From NCBI RefSeq assembly GCF_001874525.1, contig NZ_LKAQ01000004.1:1877548-1941547 (forward strand): 64,000 nucleotides of DNA, given 5' to 3'. Positions 54,207 to 63,764 of this stretch are shown here, one piece after another. The stretch comes from Pseudodesulfovibrio hydrargyri (GTDB lineage Bacteria > Desulfobacterota > Desulfovibrionia > Desulfovibrionales > Desulfovibrionaceae). The notes beneath the pieces are model-generated. The model ran no database searches, had not been told where the DNA came from, and saw only the letters and a list, made by a program, of their open reading frames with translations. How positions within the stretch are numbered: position 1 is the stretch's first letter; each line of letters begins with the position of its first letter. Made by a program: the position numbers and the translations under genes.

Positions 54207-55949
54207 ATGCGTCTTTCCCGCTATTACATCCCGACCCTGAAGGAGGACCCGGCCGACGCCGAGGTGGTCTCCCACAAGCTCCTGATGCGCGCGGGCATGA
54301 TCCGCAAGCTGACCAGCGGCATTTACAACTATCTGCCGCTCGGCCTGCGCTCCATCAACAAGGTGGCGCGGATCGTGCGCGAGGAGATGGACCGCGCGGG
54401 GGCGCTGGAAGTCCTTCTGCCCTCCGTCCAGCCCGCCGACCTGTGGAAGGAGACCGGCCGCTGGGAGTACTACGGCAAGGAACTCCTCCGCTTCAAGGAC
54501 CGCCACGACCGCGACTACTGCCTCGGACCGACCCACGAGGAGGTCATCACCGACCTGGTGCGCGGCGAGATCAAGTCCTACAAGCAGCTGCCGGTCAACC
54601 TCTACCAGGTGCAGACCAAGTTCCGCGACGAGATCCGCCCCCGGTTCGGGCTCATGCGCGGCCGCGAGTTCATCATGAAGGACGGCTACTCCTTCGACCG
54701 CGACGAGGCGGGTGCGGAGCAGTCCTATTGGGACATGTTCAACGCCTACAAGGCCGCGTTCTCGCGCATCGGCCTGCGTTTCAAGCCGGTCCAGGCCGAC
54801 TCCGGGGCCATCGGCGGCGACTTCTCCCATGAATTCATGGTCCTGGCCGAGACCGGCGAGGACACCATCGCCTCCTGCCTGTCCTGCGACTTCGCGGCCA
54901 ATCTGGAAAAGGCCAGGGTCAACGCGCCCGAGAACGCGTCCATCGACGAAGCCGCCGTGCCGCCCATGGAGGAGATCGCCACCCCGGGTGCCCACACCGT
55001 GGACGAGGTCTGCGGATTCCTCAAGATTTCCCCGGACAAGCTGGTCAAGACCCTGCTTTTCGTGGTCGACGGTCGGCCCGTGGCCGGGCTGGTGCGCGGC
55101 GACCGCGAACTCAACGACATCAAGCTGCGCAACCTGGTGGGCGGCAATGAGATCGAGCTGGCCGACGAGGCCCTGGTCAGGAAGCTGACCAACGCGCCGG
55201 TCGGTTTCGCCGGTCCCGCCGGGCTGGACCCCGAGGTGCCCGTCTACGCGGACCACGAACTGCTCGGTGCCACCGACTGGGTGGCCGGAGCCAACAAGGG
55301 CGACACCCACGTGCTGCACCTGGCGCTCGGCCGCGACTGCGAGATCGCCCAATACGCGGACCTGCGCGTCATCGAGCCCACCGACGTCTGCCCGGAATGC
55401 GGCGGCGAGATCGAATTCACCAAGGGCATCGAGGTCGGCCACGTCTTCAAGCTCGGCCTCAAATACTCCAAGAAGATGGAAGCCACCTTCCTGGACGAGA
55501 ACGGCAAGTCCCAATACATGATAATGGGCTGCTACGGCATCGGCGTGTCGCGCATCGTAGCCTCGGCCATCGAGCAGAACTTCGACGACAACGGCTGCTG
55601 CTTCCCGCCGTCCATCGCCCCGTTCGAGGTCTGCCTGATCTCGCTCGGCGGCAAGGACCAGGACGTGGCCGACAAGGCCGAGGAACTCTACGCCGAACTG
55701 CAAAAACTCGGTGTGGACGCGGCCTTCGACGACCGGGGCGAGCGCCCCGGCGTCAAGTTCGCCGAGGCCGACCTGATCGGCTACCCCATGCAGCTCGTGC
55801 TTGGCGGCAAGGGCCTCAAGAACGGCATCATCGAAGCCAAGGACCGTAAGACAGGCGAAAAGATCGAGCTCCCGCTCGACACCTTCGCCGAGTCCTTCAC
55901 CGCTTGGCGAAACCGGATCTGGAACAACTGGGGCCTCCAAACCCCCTAG
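54207..55949 (+). CDS. proS: Prolyl-tRNA synthetase
   Basis: A 580-residue class II synthetase of the bacterial type. Motifs include [18 protein letters not shown], motif 2 with [20 protein letters not shown], the bacterial insertion editing domain ([20 protein letters not shown]), and [17 protein letters not shown] as motif 3, then an anticodon-binding domain. It charges tRNA-Pro and should edit alanyl-tRNA-Pro. GGAG near the start overlaps the ispG end. A strong terminator follows. Confidence 0.97.
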   Translation: MRLSRYYIPTLKEDPADAEVVSHKLLMRAGMIRKLTSGIYNYLPLGLRSINKVARIVREEMDRAGALEVLLPSVQPADLWKETGRWEYYGKELLRFKDRHDRDYCLGPTHEEVITDLVRGEIKSYKQLPVNLYQVQTKFRDEIRPRFGLMRGREFIMKDGYSFDRDEAGAEQSYWDMFNAYKAAFSRIGLRFKPVQADSGAIGGDFSHEFMVLAETGEDTIASCLSCDFAANLEKARVNAPENASIDEAAVPPMEEIATPGAHTVDEVCGFLKISPDKLVKTLLFVVDGRPVAGLVRGDRELNDIKLRNLVGGNEIELADEALVRKLTNAPVGFAGPAGLDPEVPVYADHELLGATDWVAGANKGDTHVLHLALGRDCEIAQYADLRVIEPTDVCPECGGEIEFTKGIEVGHVFKLGLKYSKKMEATFLDENGKSQYMIMGCYGIGVSRIVASAIEQNFDDNGCCFPPSIAPFEVCLISLGGKDQDVADKAEELYAELQKLGVDAAFDDRGERPGVKFAEADLIGYPMQLVLGGKGLKNGIIEAKDRKTGEKIELPLDTFAESFTAWRNRIWNNWGLQTP

Positions 55950-55973
55950 ATTCCGCACGTTCGTTGACATTGC

Positions 55974-56012
55974 AAACTCCCCGGCGCGGAATCGCGCCGG
56001 GGAGTTTTTTTG
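55974..56012 (+). terminator. Terminator after proS
   Basis: AACTCCCCGGCGCG and CGCGCCGGGGAGTT make a 14-bp stem with a 4-base loop followed by a T-run, 26 bases after the stop codon. Confidence 0.92.
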
Positions 56013-56016
56013 TTTG

Positions 56017-56070
56017 CCCCCGGCCCCCCATCCCCATCCTTTCCGAAACTTTTTATGCGCTTCGCGGGGG
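56017..56070 (-). repeat. Dispersed intergenic repeat, copy 3 (inverted, short)
   Basis: Read on the minus strand it shows GCGAAGCGCATAAAAAGTTT, then GGATGGGGATGGGGGGCCGG. It lacks the hairpin half present in copies 2 and 5, so it is probably a partial copy. It sits head to head with copy 4. Confidence 0.6.
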
Positions 56071-56132
56071 TGGCGGATTGAGGGAGGGCGAGTTGTTGCC
56101 TTTGAGGCACGGCAAGCGGCGTTTGCACGGCC

Positions 56133-56220
56133 CCCGCGAAGCGGCGCTAAAAAGTTTTGAAGGGGAGTCCAGAGGGGAAACTTTTTCAAAAGTTTTCCCT
56201 CTGGCCGCCGGAGGCATTCT
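56133..56220 (+). repeat. Dispersed intergenic repeat, copy 4
   Basis: CCCGCGAAGCGGCGCTAAAA then AGTTTTGAAGG, a hairpin of AGAGGGGAAACTTTTTCAAA and its complement, and the conserved CCGCCGGAGGCATTCT end. It lies between proS and the LysE gene. No gene is seen in 55950-56303 apart from the terminator and repeats. Confidence 0.7.
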
Positions 56221-56303
56221 TCCCCTCCGCGCTTTCCGGTTGAAGCGTGGAGGTGGGGGTGGTAGGTTGTGATCGGCCGGGAAAACCATATGGGAGAAAG
56301 ACT

Positions 56304-56915
56304 ATGACTATCGAGAGCGGCATTGCCTTGGCCTTGGCCACGCTGGTGTTCGCGTGCATTCCGGGGCCGGGCATTTCGGCTGTGGTGGCGCAGTCGCTGG
56401 CGCGCGGTTTCAAGGCCGGGGCGGGGTTCACCTGCGGGCTGGCTCTGGGCGACGTGTGTTACCTGCTGACCGCCCTGTTCGGCATGGGCTGGGTGGCCTC
56501 GCGGATCGGGCCGTATTTCGTCGTCTTGAAATGGGCGGGCGCGGCCTATCTGGTGTACATGGGCGTGAAGTGCTGGCGGGCCAGACCGAATATTGAGCAG
56601 GCCGAGTGCGCGTTGCCGGTCCGTCCGGGACGCAGCTTCCTGGCCGGGCTGTGCGTGACGCTGGGCAACCCCAAGGCCATCGCCTTCTATTGCGGCTTTT
56701 TGCCCGGCTTCGTGGACATGCGGGCCCTGACCGGTTCCGATGTGATTTTGGTCATGTCCATCATCGTTCCGATCATCGCCACGGTCCCGCTGATCTACGC
56801 CGCACTTGCCGCGCGCGGCCGCCACGCCATCCGCTCGACCCGGCTGTGGAAGGCCATGAACCGCACGGCCGGCACGATCATGATCGGCGCGGGCGTAGCC
56901 ATTGCTTCGGAGTAA
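56304..56915 (+). CDS. LysE/RhtB-family exporter
   Basis: A 203-residue membrane protein with six predicted helices. Family blocks are FACIPGPGISAVVAQSLARG at the start, LGDVCYLLTALFG, KWAGAAYLVYMGVKCWRA, and GLCVTLGNPKAIAFYCGFLP. Members export amino acids such as homoserine, threonine or lysine; the substrate here is unknown. GGAG lies seven bases before the ATG. It stands alone between two repeat copies. Confidence 0.92.
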   Translation: MTIESGIALALATLVFACIPGPGISAVVAQSLARGFKAGAGFTCGLALGDVCYLLTALFGMGWVASRIGPYFVVLKWAGAAYLVYMGVKCWRARPNIEQAECALPVRPGRSFLAGLCVTLGNPKAIAFYCGFLPGFVDMRALTGSDVILVMSIIVPIIATVPLIYAALAARGRHAIRSTRLWKAMNRTAGTIMIGAGVAIASE

Positions 56916-56954
56916 GCTGAATAAACATGAAATAAACCGGACCCCCGATCCCTC

Positions 56955-57080
56955 CCCACCGCGAAGCGGCAATAAAAAGTTTAGGAAGGATGAGGGGATG
57001 GGGGTCCGGGGGAAGGGGAGAAGGGAAGCCCTTTTCAAAGGGTTCCCTTCTCCCCTTCCCCCGGCCGCCGGAGGCATTCT
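56955..57080 (+). repeat. Dispersed intergenic repeat, copy 5, abutting xseA
   Basis: CCGCGAAGCGGCAATAAAAA then GTTTAGGAAGGATG, GGGGTCCGGGGG, a long hairpin (about 57011-57059, arms GGAAGGGGAGAAGGGAA with complement) and CCGGCCGCCGGAGGCATTCT. It ends right at the xseA start codon; the GGAGG in its last 11 bases is the only Shine-Dalgarno for xseA. Confidence 0.85.
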
Positions 57081-58571
57081 TTGTCCAATATACTGACCGT
57101 TTCCGAACTGACCAAGTCCGTCAAGGCGTTGCTGGAGGCCGAGTTTCCGTTCGTCTGGGTGCGGGGGCAGGTTTCGAATCTGGCGCGTCCGGCGTCCGGG
57201 CACGTGTACTTCACGCTGACCGACGGAGACGCGGCTCTGTCCGTGGTCTGGTTCAAGTCGTCGCAGGCCTCGGCCGAGTCCGTGGACCGGGGCGGGGAGC
57301 GGGTTAATCCGCTCACCGGCGAAATCGAGGAGGAGCGGGGCGGCACGGCCCTGACCGGCTCCGGGCTGGAGGACGGCATGGAGGTGCTGTGCGCGGGAAG
57401 GCTCAACGTGTACGAGCCGCGTGGCCAGTACCAGCTGGTGGCCGAACTGGTCCAGGCCCGGGGCGTGGGCGACCTGGCGGTGGCCTTCGAGGCGCTCAAG
57501 AAGAAGCTGGCGGCCAAGGGATATTTCGACGAGGACCGCAAACTGGAGCTGCCGCGCGACCCCAAGCGGGTGGCGGTGGTCACCTCCAAATCCGGCGCGG
57601 CCATCCGGGATTTCCTGCGCATCGCGGACACGCGCGGCACCGGGGCGGAGATACGGATTTATCCGGTCCTGGTCCAGGGCGACCGGGCCCCGGCCCAGAT
57701 CGCGGCGGCACTGGACCAGGTGGACGGCGAGGGCTGGGCCGAGGTGGTCGTGCTCATCCGCGGCGGCGGGTCGCTGGAGGATCTGTGGGCGTTCAACACC
57801 GAGGAGGTGGCGGACGCCATCTACCGGGCGCGGCTGCCCGTGCTCACCGGCGTGGGCCATGAACCGGACGTGTCCATCGCGGATTTCGTGGCCGACAAGC
57901 GCGCGGCCACCCCGTCCCATGCGGCCCAGGAGCTGTGGCCCCGGCGCGAGACCCTGGCCCAGAAAGTGGACGTCCTGGACCTGGGGCTGGCGCGGGCGTA
58001 TGCGGCCTGGCTGTCGGGCAAGGAGGGCGGTTTCGAGCACCTGCGCAAGGCGCTGGTCTGGCTGTCGCCCCAGCGGCGGCTGGAGCGCATGGAGGACCGT
58101 TTTTCCGCGCTCATGTCCCGGTTGCAGGGCGCGGGGCTGGACCATTATTTCGAGCGCGCGGAACAGGGCGCGCGGGCGGCCGAGGGGTTGTCCCGGGCAT
58201 TCGGCACGCACAAACTGGACGGGCTTTCGCGCGACGCGGCCGGGCTGGCGCACCGTTTGGACCGGGCGTTTGGGCCGGGGCGCGTGGACGGGCTGGCCGG
58301 GGCCGTGGACGGGCTCGGGCGCAGGCTGGACAAATCCGGACGGGGCGCGGCCGAGACTGCTACGCAGCGGCTGGCCGTGCTCGAGACCGCGTTGCGCGGG
58401 CTGGACCCCGAGGGGCCGCTGGATCGCGGATACGCCCTGGTGCGCGTGGCCGGGACCGGCGAATTTTTACGTGACCCGAGAAGGGTGACGAAGGGCGACG
58501 CACTTGATATCACGGTCCGTGACGGCCGAGTGGCGGCCACGGTGACGGACACCCGACCCAACGAGGAATAG
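57081..58571 (+). CDS. xseA: Exodeoxyribonuclease VII large subunit
   Basis: A 496-residue nuclease subunit. The N-terminal OB fold (LTVSELTKSVKALLEAEFPF, VWVRGQVSNLARPASGHVYF) and catalytic region (VAVVTSKSGAAIRDFLRI, VLIRGGGSLEDLWAFNTEEV, TGVGHEPDVSIADFVADKRA) are typical, followed by a long helical C-terminus. The start is TTG at 57081, where GGAGG stands six bases upstream within repeat copy 5. It degrades single-stranded DNA with XseB. xseB is not adjacent: two M23 peptidase genes intervene. Confidence 0.94.
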   Translation: MSNILTVSELTKSVKALLEAEFPFVWVRGQVSNLARPASGHVYFTLTDGDAALSVVWFKSSQASAESVDRGGERVNPLTGEIEEERGGTALTGSGLEDGMEVLCAGRLNVYEPRGQYQLVAELVQARGVGDLAVAFEALKKKLAAKGYFDEDRKLELPRDPKRVAVVTSKSGAAIRDFLRIADTRGTGAEIRIYPVLVQGDRAPAQIAAALDQVDGEGWAEVVVLIRGGGSLEDLWAFNTEEVADAIYRARLPVLTGVGHEPDVSIADFVADKRAATPSHAAQELWPRRETLAQKVDVLDLGLARAYAAWLSGKEGGFEHLRKALVWLSPQRRLERMEDRFSALMSRLQGAGLDHYFERAEQGARAAEGLSRAFGTHKLDGLSRDAAGLAHRLDRAFGPGRVDGLAGAVDGLGRRLDKSGRGAAETATQRLAVLETALRGLDPEGPLDRGYALVRVAGTGEFLRDPRRVTKGDALDITVRDGRVAATVTDTRPNEE

Positions 58572-58577
58572 AGGTTT

Positions 58578-59627
58578 ATGCAACGGTTTTTTCTGCTGGC
58601 GATATTGACGGCCCTGCTCGGTTTTCCCTTGAATGCCCTGGCCCAGGATCAGACTCCGGTTCAGGATCAGGCCCCGGTCCAGGATCAGGTGGAGACACAG
58701 GAACAGGCCCCGGCCTTCGGGCTTCAGGAGGGGGACAGTCCCGCCCTGGTGACCAAGGATGAGGCCCCGGCTGCGGCCGAGGCCGAGCCCGCGCCGGTCC
58801 AGTCGGCTCCGGCCCTGGTGCTGGCCGCGCCGAGCAAGGCGGGGGTGGGCAAGCCGTTCCTGGTCCGACTGACCTCGGACCTGCCGCTGGAGTCGGTTTC
58901 CGTGCACTGGCAGGGGCGCGAGGTGGTTCCGTCCATCTCGGTCTGGAACAACCGGCACGTGGCCCTGGCCATGCTCGGCACGGACGTGCTCACCGAGCGG
59001 CCCGGCAAGGAGGAGCTGGTGGTCATCGCCTCGGTGGACGGCAAGGAAAGCTCCTTGCGCCGCACCGTGCGCATCACCCCGGAGGACTATCCGAAACAGG
59101 AATTGACACTGCCCGAGAAGATGGTCACCCCGCCCAAGGGCGTGTATGCGCGCATCGAGGCCGAGGGCAAACAGACCACGGAGGCCAAGAACACGGTCTC
59201 GGCCATGCGCCTGTGGCGGCTGCCGCTCGAGCGGCCCGTGCAGGGCAAGGTCCTGTCCGTGTACGGCGCGCAGCGCATCCTCAACGGCAAGCCCAAGAAC
59301 CCGCACCGGGGGCTGGACTTCCGTTCGCCCATGGGCAATCCGATCAAGTGCGTGGCCGACGGCAGGGTCATCCTGGTGGGAGACCACTACTACGCGGGCA
59401 ATTCCGTCTACGTGGATCACGGCAACGGAGTGGTCTCCATGTATTTCCACATGTCCGAGCCCACGGTGAAGGAGGGCGACGAGATCAAGCGCGGCCAGAC
59501 CGTGGGTTTGACCGGCATGAGCGGACGGGCCACCGGGCCGCACCTGCACTTCTCCCTGTCGGTCCTGGGCGATCTGGTCGATCCCGCGCCGCTGTTCTCC
59601 ACGACCGCCGACAACATGCTGCAATGA
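58578..59627 (+). CDS. M23 metallopeptidase, first of a tandem pair
   Basis: A 349-residue exported protein (signal peptide MQRFFLLAILTALLGFPLNALA). A linker with three QDQ repeats (18-base units at 58644-58697) and Ala/Pro/Glu-rich sequence precedes a beta domain and a LytM/M23 domain, with zinc ligands His243 and Asp247 (HRGLDF) and His322/His324 (GPHLHF). It probably cuts peptide cross-links in peptidoglycan. It starts six bases after the xseA stop. Confidence 0.93.
   Translation: MQRFFLLAILTALLGFPLNALAQDQTPVQDQAPVQDQVETQEQAPAFGLQEGDSPALVTKDEAPAAAEAEPAPVQSAPALVLAAPSKAGVGKPFLVRLTSDLPLESVSVHWQGREVVPSISVWNNRHVALAMLGTDVLTERPGKEELVVIASVDGKESSLRRTVRITPEDYPKQELTLPEKMVTPPKGVYARIEAEGKQTTEAKNTVSAMRLWRLPLERPVQGKVLSVYGAQRILNGKPKNPHRGLDFRSPMGNPIKCVADGRVILVGDHYYAGNSVYVDHGNGVVSMYFHMSEPTVKEGDEIKRGQTVGLTGMSGRATGPHLHFSLSVLGDLVDPAPLFSTTADNMLQ
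58644..58697 (+). repeat. Three 18-base coding repeats in the M23 linker
   Basis: CAGGATCAG begins each of three consecutive 18-base units encoding QDQTPV, QDQAPV and QDQVET. The units keep the frame, so copy number could vary without breaking the gene. Confidence 0.8.
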
Positions 59628-59647
59628 CCATTGGTTGATCGATAGCC

Positions 59648-60568
59648 ATGAAGAATCGCAAACTTTTCGGTAAGCGGCCCTGGCCGCTGTTCCCTTGTCT
59701 GACCCTCCTGTGTTGCCTCTGCCTGCCGGGCCTGGCCCTGGCGGGCGGCATGGTCGATGTCCAGGCCCCCGACGCCGTGGGCCGGGGCAAGGCCTTCGCG
59801 GTCCGCATCTCCACCTGGTACCCGCTTGAGGACCTGGAGGTGCGCTGGAACGGCAGGAGCGTGCACCCGGCCGTGATCCAGGACGGCGAGCGGTCCGAGG
59901 CCGTGCTGCTGCTCGGCGTGGGCCTGCGCGGCGAGACCGGGACGTACACGCTGGACGTGGTCGCCCGTATCTGGGGCCATGAGCGCCGCTTCTCCCGGAC
60001 CGTCGAGGTCGGGGAATCCGAGTGGGGCACCGAGACTCTGTCCGTGCCCCCGAAGATGGTCCGCCCGCCCGCGTCCGAGCAGGCGCGCATCGAAAAGGAC
60101 CGCGAGCTGATGCGCGCCGCCCTGGCCCAGGCCTCGCCCGAGCGCTACTGGACCGCGCCCCTTTTCCGGCCGGTCAAGGGCAAGATGCTCAGCCGGTTCG
60201 GGCTGTACCGGACTTTCAACGGCAACGTGGCGTCCCGGCACACCGGCCAGGACTTCCGGGCCTGGCTCGGCACGCCCATCCACGCCGTGGCCGCAGGGAA
60301 GGTCGTCCTCACGCGCAATCTCTACTACGGCGGGAACACGGTGCTCATCGACCACGGCAACGGCTTTTTCTCCATGTCCTGCCACCTGTCCAAGACAAAG
60401 GTGAAGGAAGGGGATATGGTCGGGGCCGGGCAGGTCGTGGGCCTGTCCGGGGCCACCGGGCGCGTCACCGGCGCCCATTTGCACCTGGCCGTGTTCGTGC
60501 TCGGGGCGGTGGTCGATCCGGCGCCGTTCTTCGATGGGACGTTTTTGGTTGAAAGTAATGAAAAGTGA
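59648..60568 (+). CDS. M23 metallopeptidase, second of a tandem pair
   Basis: A 306-residue exported protein related to the gene before it, sharing the layout of signal peptide, beta domain, PPKMV linker and M23 domain. Zinc ligands are His198 and Asp202 (HTGQDF) and His277/His279 (GAHLHL), so it should be active. It lacks the QDQ repeat linker. It probably arose by duplication and may act on a different cross-link or partner. Confidence 0.92.
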   Translation: MKNRKLFGKRPWPLFPCLTLLCCLCLPGLALAGGMVDVQAPDAVGRGKAFAVRISTWYPLEDLEVRWNGRSVHPAVIQDGERSEAVLLLGVGLRGETGTYTLDVVARIWGHERRFSRTVEVGESEWGTETLSVPPKMVRPPASEQARIEKDRELMRAALAQASPERYWTAPLFRPVKGKMLSRFGLYRTFNGNVASRHTGQDFRAWLGTPIHAVAAGKVVLTRNLYYGGNTVLIDHGNGFFSMSCHLSKTKVKEGDMVGAGQVVGLSGATGRVTGAHLHLAVFVLGAVVDPAPFFDGTFLVESNEK

Positions 60569-60711
60569 ATTAATCTGAATAGTAGTAGATAGGCTGAACA
60601 AATCAACCGTGGCCGGGACACGGAAGAGCCGGTCCCGGTCGCGCCGATCGTCCGGATTTTCCGGAACCTGAAGATTCGCACCCTGCGGAGCACGGGAATA
60701 TGGAGAGAGAC

Positions 60712-60954
60712 ATGGCAACGACAAGCTTCGAAGACCGTCTGGAGAGGCTCAAGCTCGTGGTCGAGCAGTTGGAGCGCGGCGACCTGCCCCTTGAGGAGGG
60801 CGTGGCCCTGTACAAGGAGGGGCTCGAACTGGTCAAGGCGTGCGGCAAGCAGCTGGAGACCGCCCGGCACGAGGTCAAGCTCGTGTCCGAAGGGCTGGTC
60901 CGCGAGTTCGACGCGCTCGAGGCGCTGACCTCGGAAACGGAGGACGAACAGTGA
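60712..60954 (+). CDS. xseB: Exodeoxyribonuclease VII small subunit
   Basis: An 80-residue helical protein with the family start SFEDRLERLKLVVEQLERGD and LPLEEGVALYKEGLEL. It binds the XseA C-terminus and is needed for the nuclease. ATG 60712 is preceded by GGAG six bases upstream, better than the ATG at 60700. Its stop overlaps the GTG start of ispA. Confidence 0.95.
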   Translation: MATTSFEDRLERLKLVVEQLERGDLPLEEGVALYKEGLELVKACGKQLETARHEVKLVSEGLVREFDALEALTSETEDEQ

Positions 60955-61844
60955 CCTTCAAAGACGATCTGGGCCGCCGCGCGGCCGAGGTGGAAGGCTA
61001 TCTGGTCGCCTGCCTGCGGGACAAGGGCATCCCGGACCGGCTGCTCAAGTCCATGGAATACTCCCTGCTGGCCGGGGGCAAGCGGCTGCGGCCGGTGCTG
61101 GTCCTGTCCTGGAACGGGCTGCTCGGCGGGGAAGCGGCCAAGGCCATGCCCTTTGCCGCCTCGCTGGAGTGTATCCATACCTATTCGCTGATCCACGACG
61201 ACCTGCCCGCCATGGACGACGACGACCTGCGGCGCGGGCGTCCGTCCAACCACAAGCAGTTCGACGAGGCCACGGCCATCCTGGCGGGCGACGGGCTGCT
61301 GACCGAGGCCTTCGGGCTGATGGCCGCCGCGTCCCTGGTCGAGGGGCTGCCCGCCGACCGCGTGCTGCGGGCGGTTTCCGTGCTGGCCCGGGCGGCCGGA
61401 GCGGGCGGCATGGTCGGCGGCCAGACCGTGGACATGGAGCTGACCGGGCGCACGGGCGTGCCGCTGGGGGAGCTCAAGAAGATGCACGCCATGAAGACCG
61501 GGGCGCTGCTGACCGCCTCCTGCGAGTGCGGGGCGATCCTGGCCGGGGCCGGGGAGACGGATATCGACAACGCCCGCGAGTTCGGGCGCAAGATCGGCGT
61601 GGCTTTCCAGATCGTGGACGACGTGCTCGACGTGGTCGGCGACACCGCGACCCTGGGCAAGCCCGCGGGCAGCGACGAGGCCATGGGCAAGACCACCTAT
61701 CCGGCGCTCATCGGGCTGGACAGGAGCAAAACCCTGGCCCGGGAGTACGTGGACGAGGCGTTGACGCATTTGTCGGGCTATTTCGGGTCGGAACAGGAGT
61801 TCCTATGGCAATTGGCCCGATACATAGTAGACAGGGTGTATTGA
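60951..61844 (+). CDS. ispA: Polyprenyl diphosphate synthase (farnesyl/geranylgeranyl type)
   Basis: A 297-residue prenyltransferase. The first aspartate-rich motif (HDDLPAMDDDD) and the second (QIVDDVLDVVGD) are intact, with LLAGGKRLRPVLVL and GGQTVDMEL. It condenses IPP units to farnesyl or longer diphosphate for quinone and cell-wall lipid carriers. The GTG start overlaps the xseB stop, and GGAGG lies upstream. dxs follows in the same operon. Confidence 0.94.
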   Translation: MTFKDDLGRRAAEVEGYLVACLRDKGIPDRLLKSMEYSLLAGGKRLRPVLVLSWNGLLGGEAAKAMPFAASLECIHTYSLIHDDLPAMDDDDLRRGRPSNHKQFDEATAILAGDGLLTEAFGLMAAASLVEGLPADRVLRAVSVLARAAGAGGMVGGQTVDMELTGRTGVPLGELKKMHAMKTGALLTASCECGAILAGAGETDIDNAREFGRKIGVAFQIVDDVLDVVGDTATLGKPAGSDEAMGKTTYPALIGLDRSKTLAREYVDEALTHLSGYFGSEQEFLWQLARYIVDRVY

Positions 61845-61865
61845 TTGCACTAGGATTTCGCTTCC

Positions 61866-63764
61866 ATGATCAAAGACCCCAAACAGACAGCCATCCTGTC
61901 CAAGATCCACAAGCCCGGTGACGTCCGCGCCCTGGAAGGCGACCAGATCGACATTCTGGCCCAGGAATTGCGCGACATCATCATCAGCCAGGTGTCGGCC
62001 CACGGCGGCCACCTGGCCCCGTCGCTGGGCGTGATCGAGCTGACGCTCGCCCTGTTTAGGTCCTTCGACCTGGAGCGGGACAAGCTGGTCTGGGACGTGG
62101 GACACCAGGCGTACGCCCACAAGTTGCTCACCGGCCGCGCCGACGAGTTCCACACCCTGCGCCAGAAGGGCGGCCTGTCCGGCTTCCCGCGCATGGCCGA
62201 GTCGCACTACGACCACTTTGGCGTGGGCCATTCGTCCACCTCCATCTCGGCCGCGTTGGGCATGGCCATGGCCCGCGACCTCAAGGGCGAGGACCACGAG
62301 GTGGTGGCGGTCATCGGCGACGGCTCCCTGACCGCCGGGCTGGCCTTCGAGGGGCTGAACCAGGCGGGGGACCTGGGCAGCAAGATGGTCGTGGTCCTGA
62401 ACGACAACGAGATGTCCATCTCCAAGAACGTGGGCGCGCTGTCGCAGTTTCTGAGCCGCAAGATGACCACCCCGTTTCTGCAGCGGCTCAAGAGCGACGT
62501 GGAGGGGCTGCTGGCGACCATTCCCAAGATCGGCGACGATCTGGCCGGGTATGCCAAGCGGTACGGCGATTCGGTCAAGTCCTTCTTCACCCCGGGCATC
62601 CTGTTCGAGGCCTTCCATTTCACCTACGTGGGCCCCATCGACGGCCACGACACGGCCACCCTGGTCAAGGTCTTCGAAGAGGTGAAGAAGCTGGACAAGC
62701 CGGTGCTGGTCCATGTCATGACCAAGAAGGGCAAGGGGTACGAGCCCGCCGAGTCCGACCCGTCCCACTACCACGGCGTGGGCGAGTTCATCCCCGAGAC
62801 CGGCCTGGCCCGCAAGTTTTCCGGCTCCGCCCTGCAGTCCTACACGGCCGTCTTCGGCGACACCCTGTGTTCGCTGGCGTCCAGGGACGACAGGATCATC
62901 GCCATCACCGCGGCCATGCCCGAGGGCACGGGCACCGAATGTTTCCGCAAGAACCACCCGGAGCGGTTCGTGGACGTGGGCATCTGCGAGCAGCACGCGG
63001 TGACGTTCGCGGCCGGGCTGGCCACCGAGGGGTACAAGCCCGCCGTCGCCATCTACTCCACCTTCATGCAGCGGGCCTACGACCAGATCGTGCACGACGT
63101 CTGCCTGCAGAATCTGAACGTGAATTTCTTCCTGGACCGGGGCGGCCTGGTGGGCGAGGACGGGGCCACCCATCACGGGGCCTTTGACATGAGCTATCTG
63201 CGCCACATCCCGAACCTGGTGGTCATGGCCCCCAAGGACGAGGCCGAACTGGCCCGGATGATGGCCACGGCCTTTGCTCATGAGGGCCCCTGCGCGGTGC
63301 GCTATCCGCGCGGCACCGGGGTCGGGGCCAAGGTCTCGGCCAACCCGAAGACGATCGCCGTCGGCAGGGGCGAGCTCATGCGCGACGGCGAGGACGCGGC
63401 GGTCATCGCCATCGGCTCGCGGGTCTACCCGGCGGTGGAGGCGGCCATGGAGCTGGTCGAGGATGGCCTGCACGTGGCGGTGTTCAACGCCCGGTTCGTC
63501 AAGCCGCTGCCAGAGGAACAGCTCCTGGAGCTGGCCGCCCGGTTCGACCGCATCGTGCTGGTGGAGGAGAACTCCCTGGCCGGGGGATTCTCCTCGGCCG
63601 TGCTGGAACTGTTCACCGAACGCGGGGTCATGGACGGCAAGCGCCTCAAGCGGCTCGGCATCCCGGACGAGTTCGTGGAACACGGCAGCCAGAAGGAGCT
63701 GCGCCGGATGCTCGGCATCGACAAGGACGGCATCAAACAGGCACTCAGGACGCTCTGCGGGTAA
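61866..63764 (+). CDS. dxs: 1-deoxy-D-xylulose-5-phosphate synthase
   Basis: A 632-residue thiamine-diphosphate enzyme, first step of the non-mevalonate pathway, joining pyruvate to glyceraldehyde-3-phosphate. Markers are WDVGHQAYAHKLLTGR, the ThDP-binding GDGSLTAGLAFEGLN with downstream VLNDNEMSIS, DVGICEQHAVTFAAGLA, and DRGGLVGEDGATHHG. The length is normal. It begins 21 bases after ispA. The pyruvate it uses could in principle come from SuyAB. Confidence 0.97.
   Translation: MIKDPKQTAILSKIHKPGDVRALEGDQIDILAQELRDIIISQVSAHGGHLAPSLGVIELTLALFRSFDLERDKLVWDVGHQAYAHKLLTGRADEFHTLRQKGGLSGFPRMAESHYDHFGVGHSSTSISAALGMAMARDLKGEDHEVVAVIGDGSLTAGLAFEGLNQAGDLGSKMVVVLNDNEMSISKNVGALSQFLSRKMTTPFLQRLKSDVEGLLATIPKIGDDLAGYAKRYGDSVKSFFTPGILFEAFHFTYVGPIDGHDTATLVKVFEEVKKLDKPVLVHVMTKKGKGYEPAESDPSHYHGVGEFIPETGLARKFSGSALQSYTAVFGDTLCSLASRDDRIIAITAAMPEGTGTECFRKNHPERFVDVGICEQHAVTFAAGLATEGYKPAVAIYSTFMQRAYDQIVHDVCLQNLNVNFFLDRGGLVGEDGATHHGAFDMSYLRHIPNLVVMAPKDEAELARMMATAFAHEGPCAVRYPRGTGVGAKVSANPKTIAVGRGELMRDGEDAAVIAIGSRVYPAVEAAMELVEDGLHVAVFNARFVKPLPEEQLLELAARFDRIVLVEENSLAGGFSSAVLELFTERGVMDGKRLKRLGIPDEFVEHGSQKELRRMLGIDKDGIKQALRTLCG

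Noticed and set aside
53016..58253. A 1745-codon open frame on the minus strand over ispG, proS, LysE and xseA
   Set aside because: It runs antisense to four clearly coding genes and through repeats; its His/Arg/Gly/Ala-rich translation is the usual shadow of high-GC coding DNA.
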